Notes under the pieces: model-generated
Seen by the model: the letters and a program-made list of their open reading frames with translations, nothing else
Told to the model about the DNA's origin: nothing
The model's database searches: none
Assembly (NCBI GenBank): GCA_945878575.1
Contig: CAMDUB010000004.1
Coordinates: 28,880-92,879 of the forward strand
Source: Phycisphaera mikurensis NBRC 102666
GTDB taxonomy: Bacteria; Planctomycetota; Phycisphaerae; Phycisphaerales; SM1A02
Direction: 5' to 3'
DNA length: 64,000 bases
Translations under genes and position numbers: made by a program
Part shown: positions 15,370 to 24,652 of the stretch, piece after piece
Layout: each line of letters opens with the position of its first letter
Position numbering within the stretch: the stretch's first letter is position 1

Positions 15370-17804
15370 CCAGCGCCTCCGGTTGGCTCAATATCAGCGG
15401 TACCGATTCGCTGCAATGGCTTACGCGCAGGGCGCGAGTGCGGATCCCCGTGCAAGTAGCCCTCCTTAATCAACGCGTGAATCACCTGATTAGCAATCGG
15501 GCCCGCAGACTTTCCGCCCGATCCACCGTTCTCCAACAGCACCGCCACCGCATAGCGCGGTCGAGGCTCCTGCGCGTCAGCAACGAGACCAACAAACCAT
15601 GCGTGATCCACAGGGGTCCTGCGATCGATCGTGCCGTTGCCATCATCATCAAACTTGAGCGGCGAAGCCTGTGCTGTGCCGGTCTTGGCCCACACCACCA
15701 CGCCGGGCGCATTGATGATCGCCTCTACCGATTTATCTTGGTAACTCACGTGATGGCCAGAGCCGTGCTGCTCCTCCACTGCCTGCCGCAACCCTTCAAA
15801 TGCGCGCTCGCAACTATGCGGGTTCAATTTCAAATCGCCGGTCCGACGTACCGCACGGCCCGGAATCAGAGTGACCAACAAGTCCGCATCGCGAATGACT
15901 CCGCCGCGCGCCAGTGTTGCGTAGGCGTTCGCTGCTTGCATGGGCGTCCACAAGATCGGACCTTGACCGATACCGGCGAACGCTGGAACCATGCGATTGC
16001 CCGTTGATTCAATCTTGGCGATTGCCTGCGCCGATGGCAGCACACCAGGATTCTCACCAGACAGTCGATCGCCGAATTTGTTGCCCGCCTTGTCTAGTCG
16101 CGGCTCCAATCGCGCAATCCCGATATCCAACTTCTTGCCAAGTCCGAAGTTGTGATACCAGTCAGTGAGCGTGCGCAGACCCATGCGTTGCGCGATGGTG
16201 TAGAAGTAAATGTTGCAACTGCGACTGATGGCCGCTTCTACATCCAGTGGCCCGCCGATGGCTTTGCTGTGTGTCTGGTAGTTCCACTGCTTCCTATAAA
16301 TCCAACAGCGCCCGAACGAATCGCCCTCACCAAAGAAGTGTCCGTTGCACTCGATCTGGTCATCGGCCCCAAAAACTCCGCTGCGTACCGCGCTCACGTA
16401 CACAATTGGCTTGATGATCGAGCCGGGCTCATAGGAACCCTCAATGGCGCGATTCATTGACGGAACGCGCGCCGTACGTTCCGCGTCATCAAAGTGCTCA
16501 CCCGCGGCAACGGTTGGCCAGGACACCATTGAGAGAATCTCGCCAGTATCGACATCAAGCACCACCGCAGCTCCATTGAGCTCCGCCAACTTGGGAAATG
16601 GCAGTTCCTTCGGCGTACCGTCCTTCTCCCATCCGTAGTGCCACTGCTGCACGAGCGCGAGTCCCACTTCTGGCATGAAGAGTGCTTGCACACGGGCCTG
16701 CAGTGCAATGTCGAGCGTCAGTTGTACGTCTGATCCAAGCACCGGCTCGGTTCGCGTTGTCTCGTTGGTATCAACGCGCTGCGTCGTGCGACCACGCTTG
16801 CCGCGGAGTAGATCCTCGTAGGTGCGCTCGATTCCGTAACTGCCAACCGTGTCGTGGCCAGGACGGTAGCCGCCTAAGTCAACCGCAACATCGCCCGCGG
16901 AGTCAACGGTGCGAAATGGTCGACGATCAAGATCCTGACGCCACACTTCCTCGCGAACACCGCCGATCACGTGATCAGCAATACCTTGGACATCAAGTTT
17001 CAGTGTTCCGCCTCGTAGCGGTCGCGGCATGCTGGAGCGATCCAAGTCAATTCGCGCCGACGCCCACGGATACACGCGGTGCGTACTGTCCTTCACTTCA
17101 ATGGTCCCGGGATGTGCGTCTGCAAGCTTGCGCAGTGCGAAAGCGCTGGCGGTTTCAATGCCTAGTTTCACCACATGCGCTTCGCTCTGCTCCGCGATTG
17201 GCTGCGCATCAAACTGCTCCTCGGCATCCTCGCCGTACTTGGCGCGTTCAATTTCAAGCCGCGCCTCCCACACAGCGCTTGCCTTCTTCTCAACGTGCAT
17301 GCGCACCGAACCCATCTCCGCGGACAACTGATCGCGCGTCATGTGACACGCCTTTGCGACCTCGTTGAACACTGCCTCAAGTTCCGCTGCAAGCCCCTGT
17401 CGCTGCGCCTCAATGCGCTCCTCGCGATCGGCGGGTCCGAGGCGATTCCACGCCGCGCGACCGACCGCCTTCTTCGCAGCAGCGATCGCTCGCGTATCAA
17501 CCCAAGCTCCGTTGATGGCGGGATAGAAAATCGCCACGTCGTAACTGGGAACGCTCGCCGCCAATACACGACCCTTGCGATCCGTGATCGCGCCGCGCAC
17601 CGTTGCAAGGAGCGTGCTGCGGTCGAGCCGGCTGTCCGCCAGTGCGCGCTGCTGACTTCCCATGACCACGGTGAGACTAAAGAGCCGCGCTGCCATGCCG
17701 CCAAGTACCACGGCAAAGACAATGCCAACAATGAGCATCCTCCGCTCGAACATGGAGGTGCCGCGAAGTGACGATGGGCGATCCGATTCCGATTCTGAAG
17801 CCAT
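15366..17804 (-). CDS. mrdA: Penicillin-binding protein 2 (elongation transpeptidase)
   Basis: At 812 residues it is longer than typical PBP2 (about 630), with extra sequence in the N-terminal periplasmic region. One membrane anchor follows MFERRMLIVGIVFAVVL. The transpeptidase triad is intact: SIIK in YEPGSIIKP near residue 458, SCN in ISRSCNIYF, and KTG in VWAKTGTAQ near 705. The start at 17804 is preceded by CAGGA at 7 bases; a second ATG at 17753 begins just before the anchor. A longer frame to 17990 would overlap ychF on the other strand and is rejected. First gene of the rodA operon. Confidence 0.9.
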   Translation of the reverse strand: MASESESDRPSSLRGTSMFERRMLIVGIVFAVVLGGMAARLFSLTVVMGSQQRALADSRLDRSTLLATVRGAITDRKGRVLAASVPSYDVAIFYPAINGAWVDTRAIAAAKKAVGRAAWNRLGPADREERIEAQRQGLAAELEAVFNEVAKACHMTRDQLSAEMGSVRMHVEKKASAVWEARLEIERAKYGEDAEEQFDAQPIAEQSEAHVVKLGIETASAFALRKLADAHPGTIEVKDSTHRVYPWASARIDLDRSSMPRPLRGGTLKLDVQGIADHVIGGVREEVWRQDLDRRPFRTVDSAGDVAVDLGGYRPGHDTVGSYGIERTYEDLLRGKRGRTTQRVDTNETTRTEPVLGSDVQLTLDIALQARVQALFMPEVGLALVQQWHYGWEKDGTPKELPFPKLAELNGAAVVLDVDTGEILSMVSWPTVAAGEHFDDAERTARVPSMNRAIEGSYEPGSIIKPIVYVSAVRSGVFGADDQIECNGHFFGEGDSFGRCWIYRKQWNYQTHSKAIGGPLDVEAAISRSCNIYFYTIAQRMGLRTLTDWYHNFGLGKKLDIGIARLEPRLDKAGNKFGDRLSGENPGVLPSAQAIAKIESTGNRMVPAFAGIGQGPILWTPMQAANAYATLARGGVIRDADLLVTLIPGRAVRRTGDLKLNPHSCERAFEGLRQAVEEQHGSGHHVSYQDKSVEAIINAPGVVVWAKTGTAQASPLKFDDDGNGTIDRRTPVDHAWFVGLVADAQEPRPRYAVAVLLENGGSGGKSAGPIANQVIHALIKEGYLHGDPHSRPARKPLQRIGTADIEPTGGAG

Positions 17805-17928
17805 TGGTCGTCCTGACCGTGGTGAATCTGCGTTGTGGAGCGAGGCTCCACGATCCGCGCAGCGTCCTGCCGTGCGGGTCCCCGCGGGCGGGACATCTTG
17901 ACGCGCAGAGCGTACCATTCCCCCCCCT

Positions 17929-19017
17929 ATGGACGCAGGAATTGTCGGTCTACCGAATGTCGGAAAGAGCACGCTTTTCAACGCCCTCACGGCGGCAGGA
18001 ATCGAGGCTGCGAACTATCCGTTCTGCACCATCGAACCGAACGTCGGAGTGATCACCGTGCCGGACAAGCGGCTCGGCATCCTGCGCCACCACATTGAGA
18101 GCCAGAAGATCCTGCCGGCCATCATCCGCCTCGTGGACATCGCCGGCATCGTCCGCGGAGCCAGTGAGGGCGAAGGCCTGGGCAACAAGTTCCTGACCCA
18201 CATCCGCGAGGTGGATGCCATCCTGCATGTGGTCCGCTGCTTTGAAGACGCAGACATCATCCACGTTGAAGGATCGGTCGATCCGCTGCGCGATATCGGG
18301 ACCATCGAAACCGAGTTGATGCTGGCGGATATGCAGGTGGTGGAAAACATATTGGACAAGGCGCAGCGCCTGGCGCGCAGTGGCGACAAGGAAGCGATCG
18401 CCCGCGGTGCGGTGCTGCAAAAGTGCAAAACCTGCCTAGATACCTCAAATCCGATCCGAAGCTTGGAACTTGAGGAAGAGGAACGCCGCATCCTGCGCTC
18501 CCTGGGAATGATCACCGCCAAGCCGGTCCTCTTTGTAGCCAACGTTGACGAGAAGGATCCAAACGGAACCGGTCCACTGGTGCAAAAAGTGCGCGACTAC
18601 GCCAAGGCCAACGGCGGCAACGTGGTGGTGGTGTGCGCCAAGATTGAAAGCGAACTGTCAGAACTCACCGAAGCCGATCGCACCGAGATGCTTGCCGGTC
18701 TTGGCATGAACGAGCCCGCGCTCAACTCCGTGGCGCGCGCTGCCTATGAGCTGCTCGGTCTGCAGAGTTACTTCACTGCCGGTCCCAAGGAAATTCGCGC
18801 CTGGACGATCTTGAAGGGATCCACTGCCCCGCAAGCCGCCGGCGTCATTCACACCGACTTTGAACGCGGCTTCATTCGCGCCGAGATCTACTCAGTGGCA
18901 GACCTTGAAAAGCACGGCAACGAGAAGTTGATTCGCGAAGCCGGACGCATGCGCAGTGAAGGCAAGAGCTACGTCATGCATGACGGAGATGTGGCGCACT
19001 TCCTGTTTAACGTCTGA
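17929..19017 (+). CDS. ychF: Redox-regulated ATPase/GTPase YchF (Obg family)
   Basis: The 362-residue product matches YchF in length and order: [15 protein letters not shown] (P-loop) at the N-terminus, [12 protein letters not shown] (G2), [19 protein letters not shown] (G3), FVANVDE in place of NKxD (the family's relaxed nucleotide specificity, known to prefer ATP in relatives), and the C-terminal TGS-like domain with FNV at the end. It binds ribosomes and affects stress responses. No Shine-Dalgarno precedes the ATG; the gene starts 125 bases from the divergent mrdA start. Confidence 0.96.
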   Translation: MDAGIVGLPNVGKSTLFNALTAAGIEAANYPFCTIEPNVGVITVPDKRLGILRHHIESQKILPAIIRLVDIAGIVRGASEGEGLGNKFLTHIREVDAILHVVRCFEDADIIHVEGSVDPLRDIGTIETELMLADMQVVENILDKAQRLARSGDKEAIARGAVLQKCKTCLDTSNPIRSLELEEEERRILRSLGMITAKPVLFVANVDEKDPNGTGPLVQKVRDYAKANGGNVVVVCAKIESELSELTEADRTEMLAGLGMNEPALNSVARAAYELLGLQSYFTAGPKEIRAWTILKGSTAPQAAGVIHTDFERGFIRAEIYSVADLEKHGNEKLIREAGRMRSEGKSYVMHDGDVAHFLFNV

Positions 19018-19041
19018 TAATCAATGAAATCAGGGCTTGTT

Positions 19042-19056
19042 CGGCAATTTTTGCCG
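19042..19056 (+). terminator. Weak hairpin after ychF
   Basis: CGGCAA and TTGCCG can pair around a TTT loop 25 bases after the ychF stop. There is no T-run after the stem, so termination here is only a possibility. Confidence 0.2.
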
Positions 19057-19070
19057 CTGTAACACCTTCT

Positions 19071-19111
19071 CTGTACAGAAGTTGCAACTGAAGTAATTGA
19101 CTGTACGGAAG
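19071..19111 (+). promoter_or_regulatory. Direct repeat CTGTACrGAAG, 30-base spacing
   Basis: CTGTACAGAAG (19071-19081) and CTGTACGGAAG (19101-19111) are 10/11 identical and exactly 30 bases apart, about three helical turns. The first is followed by the palindrome GTTGCAAC. The second copy overlaps the -35-like box described at 19097-19124, so this could be an operator for the small downstream gene. Confidence 0.4.
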
Positions 19112-19124
19112 ACAGGACTATCCT
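19097..19124 (+). promoter_or_regulatory. Sigma70-type promoter
   Basis: TTGACT (19097-19102), a 16-base spacer and TATCCT (19119-19124) form one of the best consensus-like promoters in the window. Transcription would begin near 19131, a few bases before the ATG at 19137. Confidence 0.5.
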
Positions 19125-19136
19125 TCGGAACCAACC

Positions 19137-19343
19137 ATGCTCGCAGCCAAGACACCTATTCGCATGAACACCACTGAGCCATCGGCCCCAAGCCGTACGC
19201 CAGCGATGTTCGTTCCGCGAGTGATGACGCTTGGTGGACGAAGCAACGCACGGATCCGACTTGCAGCGCTGACTGTCATCGCACGCAGCTCTGCCCTGCG
19301 TGAAGTTGCCACTCCAGCAGTGCGCGCTTCAGCGACCCTGTAA
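19137..19343 (+). CDS. Small basic hypothetical protein
   Basis: A 68-residue frame begins just after a good promoter-like sequence and fills the space between ychF and aat, overlapping the 3' end of aat by 15 bases in convergent orientation. The product is basic and rich in Ala, Arg, Ser and Thr, with a central TLGGRSNARIRLAALTV. I do not recognise it. There is no Shine-Dalgarno, so it would be translated from a very short leader. It may equally be the 5' part of an RNA. Confidence 0.35.
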   Translation: MLAAKTPIRMNTTEPSAPSRTPAMFVPRVMTLGGRSNARIRLAALTVIARSSALREVATPAVRASATL

Positions 19344-19961
19344 CGGATCGCCTTCCACATCCCAACGGGCATCCGTCTCCACCGCGTCCTCAAGAAGCGA
19401 TAGGTATTCCTTGGCGGAAACTTCGTACACCCCAAACCGGGCCATGTGGTCGTTGGCGTACTGACTATCGCAAACCAGGAATCCGCCGCGACGCAGACGA
19501 TCAACCAGGTGCACCAAGCACACCTTGCTGGCATCGGTGCCAACGCCGCGCATACTGAACATGCTCTCCCCAAAGAACGCGCCCTTGAGCGCCACTCCGT
19601 AGAGCCCGCCGACCAGCTTGCCATCGCGCCAGGCCTCCACGGAATGCGCGAAACCAAGACGGTGCAGTTCGCAATAAACCTCAGTAATTTCCGGACCGAT
19701 CCAGTTGCGATTGTCCGGGCCGCGGTCGCTGGCGCAATTGGCCATCACCTGTTCGAACGCCGTATCCACCCGCACTTGGAATCGCCCGCTGCGGACCACG
19801 CGCGAAAGCGATTGTGCAACGCGGAATCGTTCATCGAGCGGAACCAGCGCGCGCGGGTCACACGTGAACCACTCGACGCGCCCGGATTCGGGCTCGCACA
19901 TCGGAAACGCACCGCGCAGGTATCCGGTGAGAACAAGTTCAGGAGTGATCGGTCGTGCCAT
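19329..19961 (-). CDS. aat: Leucyl/phenylalanyl-tRNA-protein transferase
   Basis: Aat attaches Leu or Phe to N-terminal Arg/Lys of proteins, marking them for ClpS/ClpAP degradation. The 210-residue product shows the family hallmarks: LVLTGYLRGAFPM at the start, WFTCDPRALVPL, GFAHSVEAWRDGKLVGGLYGV in the core, and the GAFFGESMFS motif near residue 130. Length is normal. It starts 23 bases from the divergent small gene at 19985. Confidence 0.95.
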   Translation of the reverse strand: MARPITPELVLTGYLRGAFPMCEPESGRVEWFTCDPRALVPLDERFRVAQSLSRVVRSGRFQVRVDTAFEQVMANCASDRGPDNRNWIGPEITEVYCELHRLGFAHSVEAWRDGKLVGGLYGVALKGAFFGESMFSMRGVGTDASKVCLVHLVDRLRRGGFLVCDSQYANDHMARFGVYEVSAKEYLSLLEDAVETDARWDVEGDPLQGR

Positions 19962-19984
19962 CGCAGCGACTATTCTCCCTTCCC

Positions 19985-20218
19985 ATGCTCCCCTTTGTCG
20001 GTATCCACCCTGCGCAAATCACCCAGTCTCGCGAAGTTCTGATCCACGGAGATCGGTATTTCGACTGCAGCATCGTTCTTGAGGCAGAGGGCAGTGGTGA
20101 AGGAACCCGCGCCAACCTACGCGTTGCTGCACATGCCGCGAAGGTGCCACTGGAGCCGGGGGCCATGGTTCGAATTCGGTTCATTCTTGGGCAAGCTGAC
20201 GAAATCATGGGGCGGTGA
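19985..20218 (+). CDS. Small hypothetical protein
   Basis: A 77-residue frame fills the space between aat (divergent) and the aldehyde dehydrogenase (convergent, 14-base overlap). It reads as a plausible beta-rich small protein: SREVLIHGDRYFDCSIVLEA, then VPLEPGAMVRIRFILGQADEI. Codon use resembles the neighbours. No domain recognised and no clear ribosome binding site; an ATG at 19955 is in frame but would overlap the aat start. Confidence 0.45.
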   Translation: MLPFVGIHPAQITQSREVLIHGDRYFDCSIVLEAEGSGEGTRANLRVAAHAAKVPLEPGAMVRIRFILGQADEIMGR

Positions 20219-21620
20219 CCGGCGCGGGATGACTGACGGCGCGCACCTGTGCGAACTGTCGATGCCCTGCTTTGCCGCTGTGGAATCCATAACCGGAGTT
20301 GCGTGCACCCACCCATGGTGTTCCGTGCGCGCCGCCACATCCCTTGTTGATTCCAATCATGCCTGCGGTCAACTGACGACCCACTAACTCTGCGTGTGCC
20401 GCGGCGCCGAAGACTGCTGCACCAAGTCCATAGGGCGAATCATTGGAGAGCCGAACTGCATCGGCATCGGTATCAAAGCGCATGATGCATGCCACCGGGC
20501 CAAACGTTTCGTCACGCATGATGTCCATGGTATGGTCGACGTCAACAAGAACTGTCGGCTGAATAAAGTTGCCCGGCGCGTCATGCCCGCCTGCCAAGAC
20601 GCGCGCGCCGGCGCGCACTGCGCTGGAAATCTGCGCAACCACTTTTTCCTTTTGCTTGGCATTGACCATCGGGCCAATGATCGTGCCTTCACGCATTCCG
20701 TCGCCCTGAATCAATGCACGCGTCCCTGCAACAACGCGGTCAACAAATGCGTCAGCGACTTCGCGCTGAACATAGATGCGCTCCGTGCTGACGCACACCT
20801 GGCCCGCGTTTCGAAAGCTATTTTGCACGGCAAATGCAGCCGCTGCGTCAAGATCGGCATCGGCAAGCACTACCAACGGATCCTTGCCGCCCAGTTCAAG
20901 AATCACGCGCTTTAAGCCAAGGGCGGCATCCTGCATGATGCGGATCCCCGTGGCGCGACTGCCAGTGAACACGATGAGATCAACATCACTCAGGACCAGC
21001 GCACGGCCAACATCACCGGCGCCCTGCGCTACTTGCAGAACATCTGCCGGTAAGTGCCGACCAAGTACCTCCGCCCAAAGCGCCGCAGAGAGCGGGGTCT
21101 CTTCGCTTGGCTTAAATACCACGGTGTTGCCTGCTGCAAGTGCCGGCATCACACACTGCTGTGGCATGAGAATTGGAAAGTTCCACGGAGTGATCGCTGC
21201 GCAGACTCCAAATGGATCGTGATGGAGTGCCGTGACGGTGCGTGCATCCGTCAGCGTCTCGGTGCGCAGCGCTTGCAGCATTTCATTCAACTCTTCACCC
21301 AGGATGTCAACGGCGTAGTGCACCTCGCCCTTGGCTTCGGCGAGCGGCTTCCCCATTTCAAGCGTGATCAGTTCGCCCATCCGGTCGGCCGCGGCCTTGA
21401 GATCCGGAACTGCGGCGCGAATCCGGGCAACGCGGGCTTCCAGACCCATGGCCGCCCAGGCCGGCTGCGCCGCGCGAGCGCGCGCGACGATGTGTCCGAT
21501 ATCAGCGGGAGGGGTGATCTGAACCGTGCCTGCGGCCGCGCCAGTGGCGGGGTTGAGCGAAACCAGGGTATTCGTGGTGTTCATGGAGGGCTTGGGGGAC
21601 AGGGAGTTCGTGGTGCTCAT
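20205..21620 (-). CDS. NAD(P)-dependent aldehyde dehydrogenase (succinate-semialdehyde dehydrogenase-like)
   Basis: A 471-residue ALDH-superfamily enzyme. The nucleotide-binding and catalytic features are in place: ITPWNFPILM, NTVVFKPSEETPLSA, FTGSRATG, the general base Glu in LELGGKDP and the nucleophile Cys in NAGQVCVSTERI. It is most like short (about 455-residue) GabD/YneI-type semialdehyde dehydrogenases, but the aldehyde is not determinable. ATG 21584 is an alternative start, 12 codons in. No pathway partners adjoin it. Confidence 0.88.
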   Translation of the reverse strand: MSTTNSLSPKPSMNTTNTLVSLNPATGAAAGTVQITPPADIGHIVARARAAQPAWAAMGLEARVARIRAAVPDLKAAADRMGELITLEMGKPLAEAKGEVHYAVDILGEELNEMLQALRTETLTDARTVTALHHDPFGVCAAITPWNFPILMPQQCVMPALAAGNTVVFKPSEETPLSAALWAEVLGRHLPADVLQVAQGAGDVGRALVLSDVDLIVFTGSRATGIRIMQDAALGLKRVILELGGKDPLVVLADADLDAAAAFAVQNSFRNAGQVCVSTERIYVQREVADAFVDRVVAGTRALIQGDGMREGTIIGPMVNAKQKEKVVAQISSAVRAGARVLAGGHDAPGNFIQPTVLVDVDHTMDIMRDETFGPVACIMRFDTDADAVRLSNDSPYGLGAAVFGAAAHAELVGRQLTAGMIGINKGCGGAHGTPWVGARNSGYGFHSGKAGHRQFAQVRAVSHPAPVTAP

Positions 21621-21937
21621 GGGGACAGAGAATAGAGATTCGCGCGGTATGAGCACAGAAATGGTTGGATCCGCTACACTTTCCGGTCTCTCAGCAATGG
21701 GCCGTCGGTGACTGACATGGGTCAGGCGCCGCATGGTGCAGGCATTTGCGGCATGACCGCCTGCTCCAGCCTCGAGAGTGCCGCGGCCAGGGTGATCCCG
21801 GTCCGCGCCAGATTGTTTGGCACCCCGCGCGATGCTCATTTATGAGCGCGTAACGGGAATGGACTGACGAACCCCTGGAGAAGCGCCTCGCGCACCTGAT
21901 ACGAACACCCAACCCGACCTATCATTGATGACGCTAA

Positions 21938-22008
21938 TGGCCCGTGGTGTAACGGTAGCACAGCAGGTTTTGATCCTGCTTGCCCAGGTTCGAATCCTGG
22001 CGGGCCAG
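21938..22008 (+). tRNA. tRNA-Gln (anticodon TTG)
   Basis: A complete cloverleaf of 71 bases: acceptor arms TGGCCCG and CGGGCCA with discriminator G, anticodon stem GCAGG/CCTGC around the loop TTTTGAT, and T-arm CCAGG-TTCGAAT-CCTGG. The anticodon TTG reads CAA/CAG (Gln). The 3' CCA is not encoded. It lies 39 bases before the glmU start on the same strand. Confidence 0.96.
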
Positions 22009-22046
22009 TTCCTCCAGCTTCATCGATGGTCTTGAAATGCCAATCG

Positions 22047-22841
22047 ATGAGCATCAATACACATACAGCCTCCTACTCTCGCAGCGTGATCGTCCTTGCC
22101 GCCGGCAAGGGCACGCGTATGAAGAGCGATCTGCCGAAGGTCATGCACCACGCGGCGGGTCGGCCGATGGTGGAAGCAGTTGTTGATGCAGCACGTTCAG
22201 TTGGATGCACACCAGTCGTGTTGGTGATCGGCCATGGCGCCGATCTTGTGCGCGCGCATTTCGCGGGACGAGCCAACACTGAATTCGTCATGCAGATGCC
22301 GCAGCTTGGGACTGGTCACGCCGTTGACATGGCGCGTCCGCTCTTTGAAAACGGGCTACTCGGCGAAGAGACGCTGGTCCTGTGCGGCGACGGTCCACTG
22401 ATCCGCCCGCACACCTTGCAAGTCCTGCTTGACACCCACCGCCAGACTGGCGCGAGCGCAACACTGGCCACTGCCGTGATTGCCGATCCCCAAGGATATG
22501 GCCGCATTCAGCGTGATTCCAACGGGAATTTCGCACGGATCGTGGAGCAGAAGGATGCTTCGCCAGAGCAACTCGCGATCTGCGAAATCAATCCTTCCTA
22601 CTACTGCTTCCGCACGGCTGATCTCTTTGATGCGCTGAAGCGCGTGACCAATCAGAATGCCAGCGGCGAGTACTACATCACTGATGTATTCGAATTGCTG
22701 CTCCGCGACGGCAAGCGCGTGAGTGTGGTGGATGCTGTGCCCGCTGAAGATGTGCTCAGCGTGAACACGCTCGAACAACTTGCTGAAGTCAGCCGAATTC
22801 TTGAAAGTCGTTCGTCCACCAGCACCGGAGCCCGAGCATGA
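22047..22841 (+). CDS. glmU: UDP-GlcNAc pyrophosphorylase-like nucleotidyltransferase (GlmU N-terminal domain only)
   Basis: The product has the GlmU uridyltransferase domain: VIVLAAGKGTRMKSDLPKVMH (NTP-binding signature), QLGTGHAV, LCGDGPLI, GYGRI, EQKDAS and SGEYYITDV. It stops at 264 residues, so the left-handed beta-helix acetyltransferase domain of bifunctional GlmU (about 456 residues) is absent. It would make UDP-GlcNAc from GlcNAc-1-P, with acetylation done by another protein. The stop overlaps prs by four bases (ATGA). Start 22047 versus 22026 is uncertain; neither has a Shine-Dalgarno. Confidence 0.85.
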   Translation: MSINTHTASYSRSVIVLAAGKGTRMKSDLPKVMHHAAGRPMVEAVVDAARSVGCTPVVLVIGHGADLVRAHFAGRANTEFVMQMPQLGTGHAVDMARPLFENGLLGEETLVLCGDGPLIRPHTLQVLLDTHRQTGASATLATAVIADPQGYGRIQRDSNGNFARIVEQKDASPEQLAICEINPSYYCFRTADLFDALKRVTNQNASGEYYITDVFELLLRDGKRVSVVDAVPAEDVLSVNTLEQLAEVSRILESRSSTSTGARA

Positions 22842-23821
22842 GCACCACGGATCGCGACAATCTCAAGATCTTTGCATCACGCAGCGGGCGCGAGCTTGCG
22901 CAGAAGATGTGCGATCACATTGAGTTACCGCTTGGTCAAGCAGAGACCGTGCAGTTCCCCGACGGTGAACTGCTCGTCAAGCTTGCCGAAGATGTGCGCG
23001 GTCGTGACTGCTACGTGGTGGCCAGTACATCAGCGCCAGTCAATGACAGCTTGATGGAACTCTTGGTGTATATCGACTGCTTACGTCGCGCCAGCGCCCG
23101 GCGAATCACCGCGGTCATTCCGTACTTTGGCTACGCGCGTCAAGATCGCAAGGACGAGGGGCGCGTTCCGATTACCGCCAAACTGGTGGCTAACTTGATC
23201 ACTGGCGCCGGCTGCGACCGCGTCTTGTGCGTTGATTTGCATGCCGCGCAGATTCAGGGCTTCTTTGACATTCCGGTGGACCACCTCACCGCCGCCCCGG
23301 TGCTCGCTGAGCATTACCTTGCCCTGCGCGACCAACTGGGCGAATGCGTGGTGGTGAGCCCAGATGTCGGGAATGTGAAGGTGGCAAACATGTTTGCCAA
23401 CCTGCTTGGCTACGACATGGCCATCATTGACAAGCGCCGCCAAAGCGGCTCCAAGGTCAGCGTCAAGAATCTGATCGGCGACGTGAAGGGTCGACGAGTC
23501 CTGATGTTTGACGACATGATCTCTACCGCCGGTACGGTTGCCGAAGCAGCGCGAGTGGTCATGGACGAAGGTGCCACCGCATGCGAATGCGCGTGCACGC
23601 ACGCCGTGCTGGTTGGCCAAGCCTTTACCCGGCTCAATACTCCGGTCATTGAACGTATCACCATCACTGACACCATTCCAGGCGGCGAACGCCTGAGTTC
23701 ACTTGAGCACAAGCTGGTGGTCCGCTCCGTGGCGCGACTACTGGGCGAAGCAGTGCACCGTATTCACCATGATCAAAGCGTCAGCGCCATGTTCCGCGAT
23801 GGAATTGGCGTGAAACGCTAA
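22838..23821 (+). CDS. prs: Ribose-phosphate pyrophosphokinase (PRPP synthetase)
   Basis: It makes PRPP from ribose-5-phosphate and ATP for purine, pyrimidine, His, Trp and NAD synthesis. The 327-residue product has IFASRSGRELA, the flexible-loop YARQDRK, the cation-binding DLHAAQIQGFFDIPVDHL and the PRPP loop MFDDMISTAGT. The PPi-loop reads SPDVGNVKVA rather than the more common SPDxGGVxRA. It overlaps glmU by four bases, so UDP-GlcNAc and PRPP genes are coupled as in Firmicutes. Confidence 0.96.
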   Translation: MSTTDRDNLKIFASRSGRELAQKMCDHIELPLGQAETVQFPDGELLVKLAEDVRGRDCYVVASTSAPVNDSLMELLVYIDCLRRASARRITAVIPYFGYARQDRKDEGRVPITAKLVANLITGAGCDRVLCVDLHAAQIQGFFDIPVDHLTAAPVLAEHYLALRDQLGECVVVSPDVGNVKVANMFANLLGYDMAIIDKRRQSGSKVSVKNLIGDVKGRRVLMFDDMISTAGTVAEAARVVMDEGATACECACTHAVLVGQAFTRLNTPVIERITITDTIPGGERLSSLEHKLVVRSVARLLGEAVHRIHHDQSVSAMFRDGIGVKR

Positions 23822-23841
23822 CAGACTTCCGATTTCAAGAG

Positions 23842-23862
23842 GTGCCCGGCCGTTCGGGCGCA
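23842..23862 (+). terminator. Imperfect hairpin between prs and rplY
   Basis: GTGCCCG and CGGGCGCAC can pair with a one-base bulge about 20 bases after the prs stop. No clean T-run follows, so at best it attenuates transcription into rplY. Confidence 0.2.
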
Positions 23863-23918
23863 CATCACTGTTTACTGACACCACCATCACACTCCATCCC
23901 CGAAAGGAGACATCAAAC

Positions 23919-24569
23919 ATGTCCAAGGAGACTCCGGTACTGGTCGCGAAGAAGCGCGACAAACTCGGCTCGCGATTCGCTCAGCGCCTTCGCGCAGCAG
24001 GCGAACTGCCTGCCAACCTGTTCGTCGCCGGCAGCGCGCCGATGCCGATCAGCCTGAACGAGCACGCCACCATTTACGCCCTCAAGAAGGGCGCACACGT
24101 CTTGGCGCTCAAGTTTGAAGACGGCGCAACTGACACCGTCCTTGTGAAGGACCTGCAGTTCGGCTATCTCGGCGACAATGTCATTCATATTGACTTGGCG
24201 CGCGTCAATCTCGATGAGATCGTCACCGTCAAGGTGCACCTCTCCTTCGTTGGTACGCCTGATGCGGCCAAGAAGCCCGGCGCCATCATCATCCACGACA
24301 TGCCGCAGATCGAAGTGTCGTGCAAGGTGCGCGACATTCCGGAAGAGATCAAGATCGATCTCTCACAGATGGGCGAGACGCTCACCGTCGGCCAGCTCAA
24401 GCTGCCAGCCGGTATCACTGCTGTGTCCGATGCGGACGCTGCTGTGATCCGCGTTCAGATCGTCAAGGAAGAGGCTGCTGCAGTCGGCGAAGCCGCTGCC
24501 GTGGATTCCAAGACCGGAACGCCGGAAGTGCTCACCGCCAAGAAGGACGAAGGCGACGCGAAGAAGTAA
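23919..24569 (+). CDS. rplY: 50S ribosomal protein L25, long CTC form
   Basis: The 216-residue product is the long L25/CTC type that binds 5S rRNA. The N-terminal domain has KRDKLGSRFAQRLRAAGELPAN and the later VLVKDLQFGYLGDNVIHIDLARV. The beta-rich C-terminal CTC domain includes LSFVGTPDAAKKPGAIIIHD and IPEEIKIDLSQMGETLTV. A Lys/Ala/Glu-rich tail ends the protein. A strong AAAGGAG stands nine bases before the ATG. Position between prs and pth matches ctc in Bacillus. Confidence 0.95.
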   Translation: MSKETPVLVAKKRDKLGSRFAQRLRAAGELPANLFVAGSAPMPISLNEHATIYALKKGAHVLALKFEDGATDTVLVKDLQFGYLGDNVIHIDLARVNLDEIVTVKVHLSFVGTPDAAKKPGAIIIHDMPQIEVSCKVRDIPEEIKIDLSQMGETLTVGQLKLPAGITAVSDADAAVIRVQIVKEEAAAVGEAAAVDSKTGTPEVLTAKKDEGDAKK

Positions 24570-24652
24570 TCGCGCCTATGAAGTTTGCAGTAGCTCAAGA
24601 CACCGTGTCGCGAGCAGCATGAACACTCCGATACGCCAACAGAGAGCGAACT

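Noticed and set aside
14641..15459. 272-codon open frame on the plus strand opposite rodA/mrdA
   Set aside because: Gln/His/Arg-rich composition typical of antisense translation of GC-rich coding DNA; rodA is certain.
17805..17990. 62-residue N-terminal extension of mrdA
   Set aside because: It would overlap ychF in the opposite strand, has no membrane-protein character, and a Shine-Dalgarno-like CAGGA supports the start at 17804.
19118..19657. 179-codon minus-strand frame overlapping aat
   Set aside because: It lies in another frame of the same strand as aat, which has unmistakable family motifs.
22026..22046. Seven-codon N-terminal extension of glmU
   Set aside because: No Shine-Dalgarno for either start; the extension (VLKCQS) has no family counterpart, so the start at 22047 was preferred.
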